Shown here in pieces: positions 55,327-64,000 of a stretch of DNA of 64,000 nucleotides. The notes below the pieces were generated by a model that saw only the letters and a list, made by a program, of their open reading frames with translations, was not told where the DNA came from and did no database searches. The stretch lies in contig NZ_QJSH01000008.1 of NCBI RefSeq assembly GCF_003426025.1, forward strand, positions 1-64,000, written 5' to 3'. The translations under genes and the position numbers were made by a program. The DNA comes from Paraliobacillus quinghaiensis (GTDB taxonomy: Bacteria > Bacillota > Bacilli > Bacillales > Amphibacillaceae). The first letter of the stretch is position 1. Each line of letters opens with the position of its first letter.

Positions 55327-57467
55327 TATAATGCCTCCTTTGTTTTATCATCAGTAGGATACTGTATTCTTGAATGATATATACCATTCAATGTTTCACT
55401 TATTGTTGTTTTGATTACTTCAAGCTCACTAAATGTTAATGAACTTTCATTTAATTGACCATCTGTTAATCGATCATGCATAATTGAAGTAATCATTTCA
55501 TCAATCTTTTCTTTAGTTGGCTCATCTAGCGAACGAACAGCAGCTTCAATTGAATCACAAATTGAAATAACAGCTGCTTCTTTTGTTCGAGGTCGCGGAC
55601 CTGGATAACGAAAATCTTCCTCCTCAATTTTTTTATAAGAATTTTTGGCTTTATAGTAAAAATATTTCAATAAAGTTGTTCCATGATGTTGTTCAGAAAT
55701 GTCGATAATTTCCTTGGGTATCTTATGTTCTCTTAAAATTGCTGCTCCATCATATGGATGAGAAATAATAATCGCTGCACTTTGCATTGGCTCCAAATAC
55801 TCATGTGGATTTTGCATTCCCATTTGGTTCTCAATAAAATAATGGGGATGTTTTGTTTTTCCTAGATCATGATAATAAGATGCAACCCTTGCTAACAAGC
55901 CGTTTGCTCCAATTTTTTCACACGCTGCCTCACTTAGATTGGCGACCATCACACTATGATGATATGTCCCTGGTGCTTCTGTTAATATCTTTCGCAATAA
56001 TGGATGATTTGGGCTTGCCAAAGTTAATAATTTTGTATCTGATAAAATACCTAATCCTGATTCAAAAAATGGTAATATGCCTATCGTTAGAACACACGAG
56101 ATAAACGCTGCAGTTAAAGCATATCCGCTAAATAATAATGAATCAAATAATTCATATTTTTCATATGATAAAAACAAAAATAACAAAACAGTTAATAAAT
56201 TCACAATAGCAGAACCAACACTGGCTTTTAAAATGGTTGTTCGATCTTTAACATTGAATAGAAAAAGGATGCCAGCAAGTTGCGAAAATAAAAAATAAAT
56301 TCCGGCTTCTATATTTAATGACCCAGGAATATGTCCATTAAAAATAACAGTTCCAATAATTGATAAACAGATAGCAAATGTAATGGCAATTCTTTCACTA
56401 AATAAAAGCTTTAATAACATTGTACCAGTTGCAATTGGAACTAAGATATATAAGTGATTTGCTGTTGTAGCATAGTAGCTAACAAATTTCATTAATCCTA
56501 CCGTACCTAGACTAATAAGTGTAATTGCGGTTAGTTTCTTATGGTCAAGTTGCGTGTACCTGCTCAGATCAATGATTTCATATGTGATTAAACTTAATAA
56601 TAAACTAATTAAAAGGACTAACCCTATTACAGGAAAAACATTTCTATCACTGTCCAATAAACCTACTAATGTTAATTTTTCATATATTTCATTTGTAATC
56701 GTTTGACCTTCTCGTACGATTACCTCGCCAGCCTGAATCATAACTGGATCTACGTTATTAATTGCTTGTTTTTCAGCTTCCATTGTCTGTTCTACAGAAA
56801 AAAATGCATTCTCTACAACTGCAAATTGTCCAATTATAATTAAACTTTCCCTTAGTTCCGGAGTTAAGCTAGAATATCTAAGCCTGTGATTCATACTATC
56901 AACAGCTTCACTGACCTCTTCAGTACGAACACCATCATTAAAGATATTATATAGTGTTGTTGTCAATAATTCTCTTGCAATTGAGCGCTCATTTTCGCTT
57001 GCTTCCATTAGTTTTAGTAACGTTTGTCTCTCTATACTTTCAATTAGGACAGGACTAAGTATTTGCTCTAAATCTTGGAGCTTTTCTGCTGTCGTTTTTT
57101 TTATTTCTTCACCTTCGTCGTCTAACTCAATTGGGCTCTCTTGGACGGTGGAGATTCCATCAAATAATTCATGAATATAATTTATTCTTTCCTTTGTTAT
57201 CTCGTTAGAAATACTATAGCGGTCCTCAACAGACTGAACAGCTTGTCTTCTTCTACGTTCTGTTTCTTGCGTATCCTCTATTGTTATTGGCGAACGTATT
57301 GTTTTTTTTGCGTTACTAAAACGTTCAATTTCGTAAGTCTCTGTATATACATTGGAAAGAGTAGATATTAAAAATACAACACCTATGAATGCTATTGCTA
57401 AAGCAAGCTGTAATGATTTATTTGAAATACGATAAATACGAAAAAGTTTTTTCCAGTTTACTCTCAT
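55326..57467 (-). CDS. yqfF: 7TM-HD cyclic-di-AMP phosphodiesterase (PgpH/YqfF)
   Basis: This 713-residue protein has a signal anchor, an extracellular 7TMR-HD domain (about 40-280), seven membrane helices (about 285-470) and a cytosolic HD domain. Metal ligands are in APGTYHHSVMVANLSEAA, YYHDLGKTKHP and SHPYDGA. PgpH-type enzymes hydrolyse c-di-AMP. ATG 57467 follows AAGGGGAAG. It is downstream of phoH and upstream of ybeY, all probably one transcript. Confidence 0.92.
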   Translation of the reverse strand: MRVNWKKLFRIYRISNKSLQLALAIAFIGVVFLISTLSNVYTETYEIERFSNAKKTIRSPITIEDTQETERRRRQAVQSVEDRYSISNEITKERINYIHELFDGISTVQESPIELDDEGEEIKKTTAEKLQDLEQILSPVLIESIERQTLLKLMEASENERSIARELLTTTLYNIFNDGVRTEEVSEAVDSMNHRLRYSSLTPELRESLIIIGQFAVVENAFFSVEQTMEAEKQAINNVDPVMIQAGEVIVREGQTITNEIYEKLTLVGLLDSDRNVFPVIGLVLLISLLLSLITYEIIDLSRYTQLDHKKLTAITLISLGTVGLMKFVSYYATTANHLYILVPIATGTMLLKLLFSERIAITFAICLSIIGTVIFNGHIPGSLNIEAGIYFLFSQLAGILFLFNVKDRTTILKASVGSAIVNLLTVLLFLFLSYEKYELFDSLLFSGYALTAAFISCVLTIGILPFFESGLGILSDTKLLTLASPNHPLLRKILTEAPGTYHHSVMVANLSEAACEKIGANGLLARVASYYHDLGKTKHPHYFIENQMGMQNPHEYLEPMQSAAIIISHPYDGAAILREHKIPKEIIDISEQHHGTTLLKYFYYKAKNSYKKIEEEDFRYPGPRPRTKEAAVISICDSIEAAVRSLDEPTKEKIDEMITSIMHDRLTDGQLNESSLTFSELEVIKTTISETLNGIYHSRIQYPTDDKTKEAL

Positions 57468-57606
57468 ATATCTTCCCCTTTTCAACTATACAAAAACATG
57501 TACTATTTCTATTTCTTTTATCATACAATGATTTTTAATTTATGTATATATCGATGTAAACTGTTTCATTTCTTTATATAGAAATAGACCCACAATTGGG
57601 TCTACT

Positions 57607-58578
57607 TCATTTTTCCTGAGTGTTATCCTCTTCAAATGCATCTATAATTTTTTGAACAAGTGGATGACGCACTACGTCAGCCTGTTGTAAATAGATGAAT
57701 TCTATCCCTTTAACATTTGATAACCTAGCTTCAACTGCCCTCAAGCCAGATTGTACGCCTCGTGGTAAATCTACTTGCGTTATGTCACCAGTAATAACCA
57801 TCTTAGAACCAAAACCAAGTCTTGTTAAAAACATTTTCATTTGAGCATGTGTAGTATTTTGCGCTTCATCTAATATAACAAAAGCATCATCTAATGTACG
57901 ACCACGCATATATGCTAATGGTGCTATTTCAATTGTTCCACGCTCGATTAAGCGAAGTGTATGTTCTGCCCCCAAAACATCATGCAATGAGTCATATAAA
58001 GGACGTAAATATGGGTCAACCTTTTCCTTTAAATCACCAGGTAAAAAACCCAAACTTTCTCCAGCCTCAACAGCCGGACGTGTTAAGATGATGCGCTTGA
58101 CCGCGCCACTTTTTAAGGCTTGAACAGCCATTACAACTGCCAAATACGTCTTCCCCGTACCTGCTGGACCAATACCAAAGACTAAATCATTTGATTTAAT
58201 AGCATTAACATAGTTACGCTGTCCTAGTGTTTTAACACGTACTGATTTACCTTTAGCATTTTTAGTTATTTCATCTTCAAATAATGTTTCAAATTGATCT
58301 ATCTTTCCTTTTTTAGCTAATTCAACTGCATACACAACATCTCGTTCTGAGATTGTTAACCCTTTTCTAATTACACGAAGTAAGGCTAACAAAATATCTT
58401 GAATTAACTCTATTTCATGCTCATTCCCTGCAACTCTTACTTGTTCTCCTCTTGTAACAATTGATACTTGCAACTGACCCTCTATTTGCTTTAAGTGCTT
58501 GTCCTCAGTACCAAATAAACTTAGTGCTTCGTTTGTATCTTTAATGTGTAAATCGATCAAATGTAACTCTTCTGACAT
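57607..58578 (-). CDS. phoH: PhoH family ATPase
   Basis: This 323-residue protein has an N-terminal KH-like domain (about 1-110) and a PhoH P-loop domain: GPAGTGKTYLAVVMA near residue 137, RPAVEAGE and FVILDEAQNTT near 233, and TGDITQVDLP. The family is linked to RNA metabolism near ybeY and era; the exact activity is unknown. It lies three bases after yqfD. Confidence 0.9.
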   Translation of the reverse strand: MSEELHLIDLHIKDTNEALSLFGTEDKHLKQIEGQLQVSIVTRGEQVRVAGNEHEIELIQDILLALLRVIRKGLTISERDVVYAVELAKKGKIDQFETLFEDEITKNAKGKSVRVKTLGQRNYVNAIKSNDLVFGIGPAGTGKTYLAVVMAVQALKSGAVKRIILTRPAVEAGESLGFLPGDLKEKVDPYLRPLYDSLHDVLGAEHTLRLIERGTIEIAPLAYMRGRTLDDAFVILDEAQNTTHAQMKMFLTRLGFGSKMVITGDITQVDLPRGVQSGLRAVEARLSNVKGIEFIYLQQADVVRHPLVQKIIDAFEEDNTQEK

Positions 58579-58581
58579 AAG

Positions 58582-59793
58582 TTAATCTCCTTGAGATAGG
58601 TCTTGTATTTTCACTATATTTTCCTTTACGGTAAAGTATAGGTCTAGCTTTACTTTACCATTCTCAGAAGCTTCGTGCAAAATTTTTTCATTTGTTATTT
58701 CTGCCTCATGACCTAACGTTTGCTGCAACTGTGTTTTTGCTTGTTTGATCCCTACTTCTCTTGCATTTTTTCTTGACCGTTTTTCTGTTATTTGCTCACT
58801 TTCAAATATGCTTTTTTTAACAAAGCTGATTGGTAATTCCCACTGAAAGAAATGGATAGATTTTTGTTCAACCTCTACTTGTTCTTCTTTATACGTTTCT
58901 TGAAAAAATCCCCATATTGGAAGATTTAAATCAGCTAAATTTAAATAATATTTCCGATTTACATTACCTGTCAGCACCTTATAGTTCGCTTGTAATGGCA
59001 CTGTTATAGTTGACTCATACCATGTATTTGCATAAATTTCAGCTTCCACAGCAATTTTATTATGCGTTTTCTCTTCATCATCATCTTCTGAATCAGTGTT
59101 AGATAAATCTCCAGCCACTAATATATCGCCCTTTTTTACATAATCATTCACGCTTGCCATCGGTTTTCCTTTAGCAACATACATATCAACAATTACACCA
59201 TCTTTTGCAGCAACAATATTACTCGGACCTCTACTTTCTTGTTCAGAAACACTTGTTTTCTCTACTCCTTCAAGTGAATAGGTTGTCCCCTTTTCAGTCA
59301 CCCCAACCCACAATAACTCAGGTATATTATCCAAGATCTTCTTTTGTAAATTGCTTGGTGAGTCTATTGAAAATTTCAGCATGCCAGGATACACACCATT
59401 TTCACTTAATGTAGTCCTTATCTGTTTCTCAATCTCTGGTCGAACACCTGCAACCTCAATTTTCCACACCATATTCGACAACAAAGTTATAAAAAATAAA
59501 CTTACAATAAATCCAATTAGTAATGGCTTTCTTTTATTAACTTTTTTCCAAGCAAAAGGTAATCCTGTTTTTCTTACAAACCTTAGCTTATATCTTGTTT
59601 GTTTTCGTATTTGTTTAGTTTTGATGATATCTTTTATAAAGATATTTCCTACGCATGTTGTTTGGTCTACTTTTTTTATTTGCCAAACATCTATTTCGTG
59701 TCTTGTACAGAGATCAAAAAATAATTCTGGGTGATAACCTATAACTTGAATCGTTATATACCCACGTAACCAAGTTCCTTGTACTTGCTTCAT
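58582..59793 (-). CDS. yqfD: Sporulation protein YqfD
   Basis: This 403-residue protein has an N-terminal cytosolic region, one membrane helix near residues 88-105 (LLIGFIVSLFFITLLSNM) and a long extracytoplasmic domain with a rotary motif-like segment (IVDMYVAKGKPMASVNDYVK). ATG 59793 follows GTGGGG and gives the family start MKQVQGTWLRGYITIQVIGY. The upstream frame to 59859 would run into yqfC. It is expressed during sporulation in B. subtilis under sigma-E (known). Confidence 0.88.
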   Translation of the reverse strand: MKQVQGTWLRGYITIQVIGYHPELFFDLCTRHEIDVWQIKKVDQTTCVGNIFIKDIIKTKQIRKQTRYKLRFVRKTGLPFAWKKVNKRKPLLIGFIVSLFFITLLSNMVWKIEVAGVRPEIEKQIRTTLSENGVYPGMLKFSIDSPSNLQKKILDNIPELLWVGVTEKGTTYSLEGVEKTSVSEQESRGPSNIVAAKDGVIVDMYVAKGKPMASVNDYVKKGDILVAGDLSNTDSEDDDEEKTHNKIAVEAEIYANTWYESTITVPLQANYKVLTGNVNRKYYLNLADLNLPIWGFFQETYKEEQVEVEQKSIHFFQWELPISFVKKSIFESEQITEKRSRKNAREVGIKQAKTQLQQTLGHEAEITNEKILHEASENGKVKLDLYFTVKENIVKIQDLSQGD

Positions 59794-59851
59794 CATTTCC
59801 CCCCACATCTTTGTTGAATATAGTGGTTTCATGTAACTAAATACAACAATC

Positions 59852-60136
59852 TTATTCACTTTCCAGAAATAATATTTCCTTTATCGTTCCTTCAACTAAA
59901 ATTTCCTCTGGTAAAAGTGTTTTAATCACAAAATGATCACCAACGATTTTCAATGAACCTTTTGTTAATTTCAACTGTAGTTCCGTATCAGTAAACAAAA
60001 TCAAACCACGATGATTTTCAATATACGCATGGAATTGACCAATTGTTGTTATTCTCGGTAATTCTAAGAGAACATCAGAAGGTAGTTTAAGGTGATTAGT
60101 TAACCAGTTGCCGACCTGTAGCTGCCATTTCTTCAT
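59852..60136 (-). CDS. yqfC: Sporulation protein YqfC (YabP family)
   Basis: This 94-residue protein has the YabP/YqfC beta-rich fold. LPSDVLLELPRITTIGQFHA is followed by YIENHRGLILF and ends with a short variable tail. It forms a sporulation pair with yqfD, whose start lies 58 bases downstream. A good GGAGGGAG ribosome site precedes ATG 60136. Confidence 0.88.
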   Translation of the reverse strand: MKKWQLQVGNWLTNHLKLPSDVLLELPRITTIGQFHAYIENHRGLILFTDTELQLKLTKGSLKIVGDHFVIKTLLPEEILVEGTIKEILFLESE

Positions 60137-60187
60137 CTAAGCTCCCTCCTCTTCTATCAATATATGAAGGTCACATTAAGATCAGAA

Positions 60188-60226
60188 CAAAGAAAAACCT
60201 CACCGAATTCGATGAGGTTTTCTTTG
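60188..60226 (-). terminator. Terminator between the 60239 gene and yqfC
   Basis: CAAAGAAAAACCTCA pairs with TGAGGTTTTCTTTG around cgaattcg. It ends the rpsU-side operon so that yqfC-yqfD begin a new transcript. Confidence 0.9.
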
Positions 60227-60238
60227 TATTACAAAAAT

Positions 60239-60709
60239 TTATTTACGTGCATATGGTCTATTTTGATACGGTTTTTTAGCTCGCGGTGATCCAAGAACTT
60301 CTGCCATAATTACACTTTCAGCCAGTCCTTCTTTAGATATATTTCTAGCTAATGATATGCCGGTTTTCCTTTTTTTCTTCCCGGCTGTGTGGTCTTTCTT
60401 ACGATTCAAATCAACAACTTCTTGCATACGATTTTGACTTACATCACTGTTGTCAGAAGTATAGTTAGATCGCAGGGCTTCTAACTGCTCTTTTCTTTCA
60501 TTCATATAAGTACTCATAGAACTTCTACCTTCTGATGATGGTTCATTTCTAACCGTATTTTTTACTTGTTTATCTTGCTGTCGATTATTCGGTCTAGGTG
60601 AAGTTGTTTTTTTATTCGAATTATCGTCTTCTTGTTTCTTACCAAAAAAACTTACTAAACCACTACCAATTGCAAACAAGATCATTAGAAAGGGAAAAAT
60701 TTCGTCCAT
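60239..60709 (-). CDS. Conserved hypothetical, floA-associated
   Basis: This 156-residue protein has an N-terminal membrane helix (residues 4-22), a long polar low-complexity middle and a conserved-looking C-terminal patch (LAESVIMAEVLGSPRAKKPY). It lies 33 bases downstream of floA on the same strand, suggesting a membrane microdomain function, but no family function is known to me. Confidence 0.65.
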   Translation of the reverse strand: MDEIFPFLMILFAIGSGLVSFFGKKQEDDNSNKKTTSPRPNNRQQDKQVKNTVRNEPSSEGRSSMSTYMNERKEQLEALRSNYTSDNSDVSQNRMQEVVDLNRKKDHTAGKKKRKTGISLARNISKEGLAESVIMAEVLGSPRAKKPYQNRPYARK

Positions 60710-60741
60710 AAGACCACTCCTTTCAACATTGATACCTAAAC

Positions 60742-61761
60742 TTATTCATCTTCTGATTCTGAATCATCTTGTGAAAGCTTACCAATAGAATCGCGCATGT
60801 CTGTATCAGCATCAATATTCTTGTAATTCATGTAATCCATTACACCCATATTTCCAGAACGTAAAGCTTCTGCTAATGCACGTGGAACATCTGCTTCTGC
60901 TTCAACAACTTTTGCACGCATTTCTTGAACTTTTGCAACCATTTCTTGTTCTTGAGCAACAGCCATTGCGCGTCGTTCTTCAGCTTTTGCTTGGGCAATG
61001 TTTTTATCTGCTTCTGCCTGATCTGTTTGTAAGATCGCACCAATATTTTTACCAACATCAACGTCAGCAATATCAATTGATAAGATTTCAAATGCTGTCC
61101 CAGCATCTAATCCTCTATTTAAAACATTATGAGAGATTGAATCTGGATTTTCTAATACTTTTTTGTGAGTTGTTGCACTACCAATTGTACTTACAACACC
61201 TTCACCAACACGCGCGATAACAGTATCCTCTCCTGCACCACCAACAAGACGATCGATATTTGCTCGAACTGTAATACGTGCTTTTGCTTTTACCTCAATT
61301 CCATCCATTGCTATACCCGCAATAAACGGTGTTTCAATAACCTTAGGATTTACACTCATTTGAACTGCATGCAAAACGTCACGACCTGCTAAATCAATTG
61401 CAGCTGCACGTTCAAATTCAAGTGAGATATTTGCACGTTGCGCTGCAATTAATGCGTTAACAACACGGTCAACGTTACCACCTGCTAAGTAGTGACTTTC
61501 CAGCTGATTTGTATTTACATCAAGACCGGCTTTATGCGCCTTAATTAACGGGTTTATTACACGCGCTGGTACAACGCGTCGTAAACGCATTCCTACTAAT
61601 GTAAAGATACTTACTTTTACACCTGCTGCTAAAGCACTAATCCAGAGCGTCACTGGAATAAATGTAAATAATATTGCTACTGCAATAATGATAACCCCAA
61701 TAATAATGATTGGTAAAAAGTCTTCTATTGCATTGAAGTTAGTACTCCCTAAAATAAACAT
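60742..61761 (-). CDS. floA: Flotillin-like protein FloA
   Basis: This 339-residue membrane scaffold has an N-terminal hydrophobic hairpin (about 12-50) and an SPFH-like domain with [21 protein letters not shown] coiled-coil region follows, rich in EA repeats ([20 protein letters not shown]...). It organises functional membrane microdomains. The gene lies 23 bases after the nfeD gene, the conserved NfeD-flotillin pair. Confidence 0.94.
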   Translation of the reverse strand: MFILGSTNFNAIEDFLPIIIIGVIIIAVAILFTFIPVTLWISALAAGVKVSIFTLVGMRLRRVVPARVINPLIKAHKAGLDVNTNQLESHYLAGGNVDRVVNALIAAQRANISLEFERAAAIDLAGRDVLHAVQMSVNPKVIETPFIAGIAMDGIEVKAKARITVRANIDRLVGGAGEDTVIARVGEGVVSTIGSATTHKKVLENPDSISHNVLNRGLDAGTAFEILSIDIADVDVGKNIGAILQTDQAEADKNIAQAKAEERRAMAVAQEQEMVAKVQEMRAKVVEAEADVPRALAEALRSGNMGVMDYMNYKNIDADTDMRDSIGKLSQDDSESEDE

Positions 61762-61783
61762 GTTTTTATCCTCCTACTTTTAA

Positions 61784-63109
61784 TTAAATTTCCCTTACTA
61801 CAATTCGTGATCCTTCTGTTTTTATTATCTTGACATTTTTTTGGCTGGCAATGTACCCCCCCTCTGTGACAACATCAAGCCTTTCACTACCAAAGACAGC
61901 AGTCCCTGCAGGTCGAAGTGGCGTAACTGTTGACCCTTCCATACCGATTAAATCAAGCCTACTTACAGAGGACACATAACCCTTTTCAGTAGATGTAGCA
62001 TCATTCAATATAATATATTTCAAGAAACCTTTTTCTAAACCAATAGTTTTATATAAAAGAACCGCAGTAATTATTGCCACAATAATGGCAATTGCAATAC
62101 TCATGCTCATATGTCCTACATCATTTGAAGACATAAATAGCGATCCTACTATTGCACCAATACCTAATAATCCTAGTATTCCTCCTGGCATAAATACCTC
62201 TACAATTATCAAGACCATTCCTAGAAGCAACAAGATAATTGCTTCATAACCAGCAAATCCCGCAACCACATGTCCATAAAAAAATAAGATAAGTGACGCA
62301 GCACCAATGGAACCTGGAATACCAAAACCTGGCGAATACAATTCAACAATCAACCCTATACTAGCTAGCGACAATAATATAGGTACTACAGCTGAATTGG
62401 TTAAAAAACGAGCCAATTCTTCAGCTAATGTTACTTCAGTCTCAATTATAGTTGCGTTAGACAACCCAAGATCATTTAGAAGTTCTGTTCGATGATTTAC
62501 CACGGCTTCTGCATAGCCAACCTCTACAGCATCGGTAGGTCCCAGTGTTAAGTATTTTCCAGTTGAAGCATCGTATTCTGGTAAATTGATCTCTTTATCT
62601 GCCATTGCTTCAGCATATAAGGGATTCCTTCCTTTTGATTCTGCTGCGCTACTCATCGCAGCAAACCATGCAGACTGCGCCTTTTCATTAGCTGCATTTC
62701 CATCCGATGTAATTACACCACTTGCCCCCATTGTTGCTGAGGGTTTCATATATATGTTATCTGTGTTCAATGCTATATATGAACCTGCTGATAATGCTTT
62801 AATAGTAACAAACGATGTTGTTTCAATATCTAGACCTTGTAACAAACCACCGATATCCATAGCAGCGTCAACACGACCACCTGGTGTATTGATTTCAAAA
62901 ATGATGTGATCCGCATTAGCTTCAGTTGCTTCAGTAGTTGTACGCTGTAAAAACGCTTGCAACCCTCGTTCAACTTCTTTTTCAATTGGTATAACATACA
63001 CTAACTTACCTTCTCCATTCTCTTCGGCAACAACATTTTCGGGTTGCAACGCTGTCAAGAATAGCAAGACAGTTAGTACAACATACTTAATAATTTTTGT
63101 TACGTTCAC
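61784..63109 (-). CDS. yqeZ: Long-form NfeD protein with ClpP-like protease domain (YqeZ)
   Basis: This 441-residue protein has a signal peptide (1-28) and a ClpP/Sppa-class serine protease domain (about 35-220). INTPGGRVDAAMDIGG and the Ser in ALSAGSYIAL are clear. Five membrane helices (about 240-355) and a C-terminal OB-fold NfeD domain (GMEGSTVTPLRPAGTAVFGS) follow. Known partner: flotillin encoded next. Confidence 0.92.
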   Translation of the reverse strand: MNVTKIIKYVVLTVLLFLTALQPENVVAEENGEGKLVYVIPIEKEVERGLQAFLQRTTTEATEANADHIIFEINTPGGRVDAAMDIGGLLQGLDIETTSFVTIKALSAGSYIALNTDNIYMKPSATMGASGVITSDGNAANEKAQSAWFAAMSSAAESKGRNPLYAEAMADKEINLPEYDASTGKYLTLGPTDAVEVGYAEAVVNHRTELLNDLGLSNATIIETEVTLAEELARFLTNSAVVPILLSLASIGLIVELYSPGFGIPGSIGAASLILFFYGHVVAGFAGYEAIILLLLGMVLIIVEVFMPGGILGLLGIGAIVGSLFMSSNDVGHMSMSIAIAIIVAIITAVLLYKTIGLEKGFLKYIILNDATSTEKGYVSSVSRLDLIGMEGSTVTPLRPAGTAVFGSERLDVVTEGGYIASQKNVKIIKTEGSRIVVREI

Positions 63110-63242
63110 TTCAATCCTCCTTTCCTAAAACATATTATGTATACGAATAAGTTAAGCCCTTTGTTTCAAAAAAAGGTATGAATTTAAATATAACATACTG
63201 ACAATATTTGAACATCCTCTATTAGTATAACATTTAAAACAA

Positions 63243-63282
63243 AAATAATCCTCTATCACCATATGGTGATAGAGGATTATTT
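63243..63282. terminator. Bidirectional terminator
   Basis: AAATAATCCTCTATCACCA is directly followed, after only TA, by its complement, giving a perfect 20-bp dyad. It separates yqeY-rpsU from the yqeZ operon on the minus strand. Confidence 0.85.
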
Positions 63283-63311
63283 GCTTTATAAAATCTGCAT
63301 AAAATGTGTAA

Positions 63312-63758
63312 TTATGCTAAGTGTTTTTGCACTAATTTATTTACTTGTGTGCCATCCGCTTTGCCTTTTACTTTCGGCATAAGCGCACCCATCACTTTAC
63401 CCATTTCCTTCTTAGAAGTGGCATTCACTTCTTTTATGGTTTGCAAAACGATTTCTTCAAGCTCTTCATTTGATAGCTGCTTGGGCATATATACTTGTAA
63501 AACTTCTAATTCAACTTTTAATTTGTTTACAAGATCTTCTCTTCCAGCTTCTTCAAATTCATGGAGGGAATCATTTCTCTGTTTTAACTCTCTAGATAAA
63601 ACAGTTAATTCTTCTTCATCTGATAACTCGTCTTTACCAAGTTTAATTGCTTCATTTTGTAAAGAGGCTTTCACCATACGAATAACACTGAGTGTCACTT
63701 TATCTTTACTTTTCATTGCTTGTTTCATATCTTGGGTCAAACGATCTGTTAATGACAT
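63312..63758 (-). CDS. yqeY: GatB/YqeY domain protein
   Basis: This 148-residue helical protein resembles the tail domain of Gat[21 protein letters not shown] and the C-terminal [20 protein letters not shown] are family landmarks. It may bind tRNA but has no proven activity. It lies 68 bases after rpsU, as in B. subtilis. Confidence 0.92.
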   Translation of the reverse strand: MSLTDRLTQDMKQAMKSKDKVTLSVIRMVKASLQNEAIKLGKDELSDEEELTVLSRELKQRNDSLHEFEEAGREDLVNKLKVELEVLQVYMPKQLSNEELEEIVLQTIKEVNATSKKEMGKVMGALMPKVKGKADGTQVNKLVQKHLA

Positions 63759-63826
63759 TTTGCTCTACACCCTCTTTTAAAGTAAATCGAAGGATACTCT
63801 TGATTTACTTTCATACAATACAGTTA

Positions 63827-64000
63827 TTACTTGCGTTTTCTAGCCGCCTCAGATTTTTTCTTGCGACGAACACTAGGTTTCTCATAAAATTCACGCTTGC
63901 GATATTCTGATATTGTTCCGGATTTGGATACACTGCGCTTAAAGCGACGAAGAGCATCTTCAAGAGACTCGTTTTTACGGACGCGAGTTGTATTTGACAT
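63827..64000 (-). CDS. rpsU: 30S ribosomal protein S21
   Basis: This 57-residue protein [20 protein letters not shown] is followed by [20 protein letters not shown] and a Lys/Arg-rich tail: a typical S21. Its ATG is the last codon of the window (64000), so the ribosome site and promoter lie outside. It is complete. Confidence 0.97.
   Translation of the reverse strand: MSNTTRVRKNESLEDALRRFKRSVSKSGTISEYRKREFYEKPSVRRKKKSEAARKRK

Overview
The window looks like the chromosome of a low-GC, endospore-forming member of the Bacillaceae. Gene order follows the Bacillus subtilis gcvT-comG-glcK-pst-sodA-nfo-sigA-glyQS-era-floA-rpsU block almost gene for gene. It carries sporulation genes (spoVAF-like, yqfC-yqfD), a complete competence pilus operon and typical Firmicute cis-RNAs (tandem glycine riboswitch, glycine T-box). 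The sequence alone does not fix a genus. The AT-rich composition and the repeat family suggest the halophilic/alkaliphilic Oceanobacillus-Gracilibacillus-Amphibacillus side of the family (inference).

Layout. 1-0.7 kb: the 5' end of a group II intron on the minus strand, inserted in the hairpin of an intergenic repeat, followed by a tandem glycine riboswitch whose gene must lie beyond the left edge. 0.7-3.9 kb: SNF2-type helicase, YqhG, YqzE, shikimate kinase. 4.2-8.2 kb: comGA-GG and tRNA-Gln. 8.2-19.6 kb: YqgX hydrolase, LTA-synthase-type sulfatase, glucokinase, YqgQ, a SpoVAF-like germination protein, rhomboid protease, folate cyclo-ligase, two repeat copies, L33 and two small envelope genes. 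19.6-25.5 kb: phosphate uptake operon with a tandemly duplicated pstS and a decayed pstC fragment. 25.6-31.3 kb: a class B PBP, MFS transporter, sodA, a DksA-like protein and a six-tRNA operon. 31.9-41.3 kb: chemoreceptor, Na/Pi transporter, NfeD, small yqf proteins, endonuclease IV and CshB. 41.4-49 kb: a relic of ispH, Nif3-like protein, TrmK, two repeats, sigA, dnaG and the PPDK regulator. 49-64 kb: glyQS with T-box, recO, yqzL, era, dgkA, ybeY, yqfF, phoH, yqfD, yqfC, floA/nfeD, yqeY and rpsU.

Themes. The phosphate block is PHO-box controlled and has been rearranged recently. Both late MEP-pathway Fe-S genes expected here by synteny, ispG and ispH, are missing, and ispH has left a frameshifted scar. 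cccA, cdd and yqxD are also absent from their usual places. At least five copies of a structured intergenic repeat are present. Their hairpin stems differ in sequence but stay complementary around a shared loop, and one copy is the target of the group II intron. The repeat family, the intron-in-repeat insertion and the isoprenoid gene loss are the parts most worth following up.
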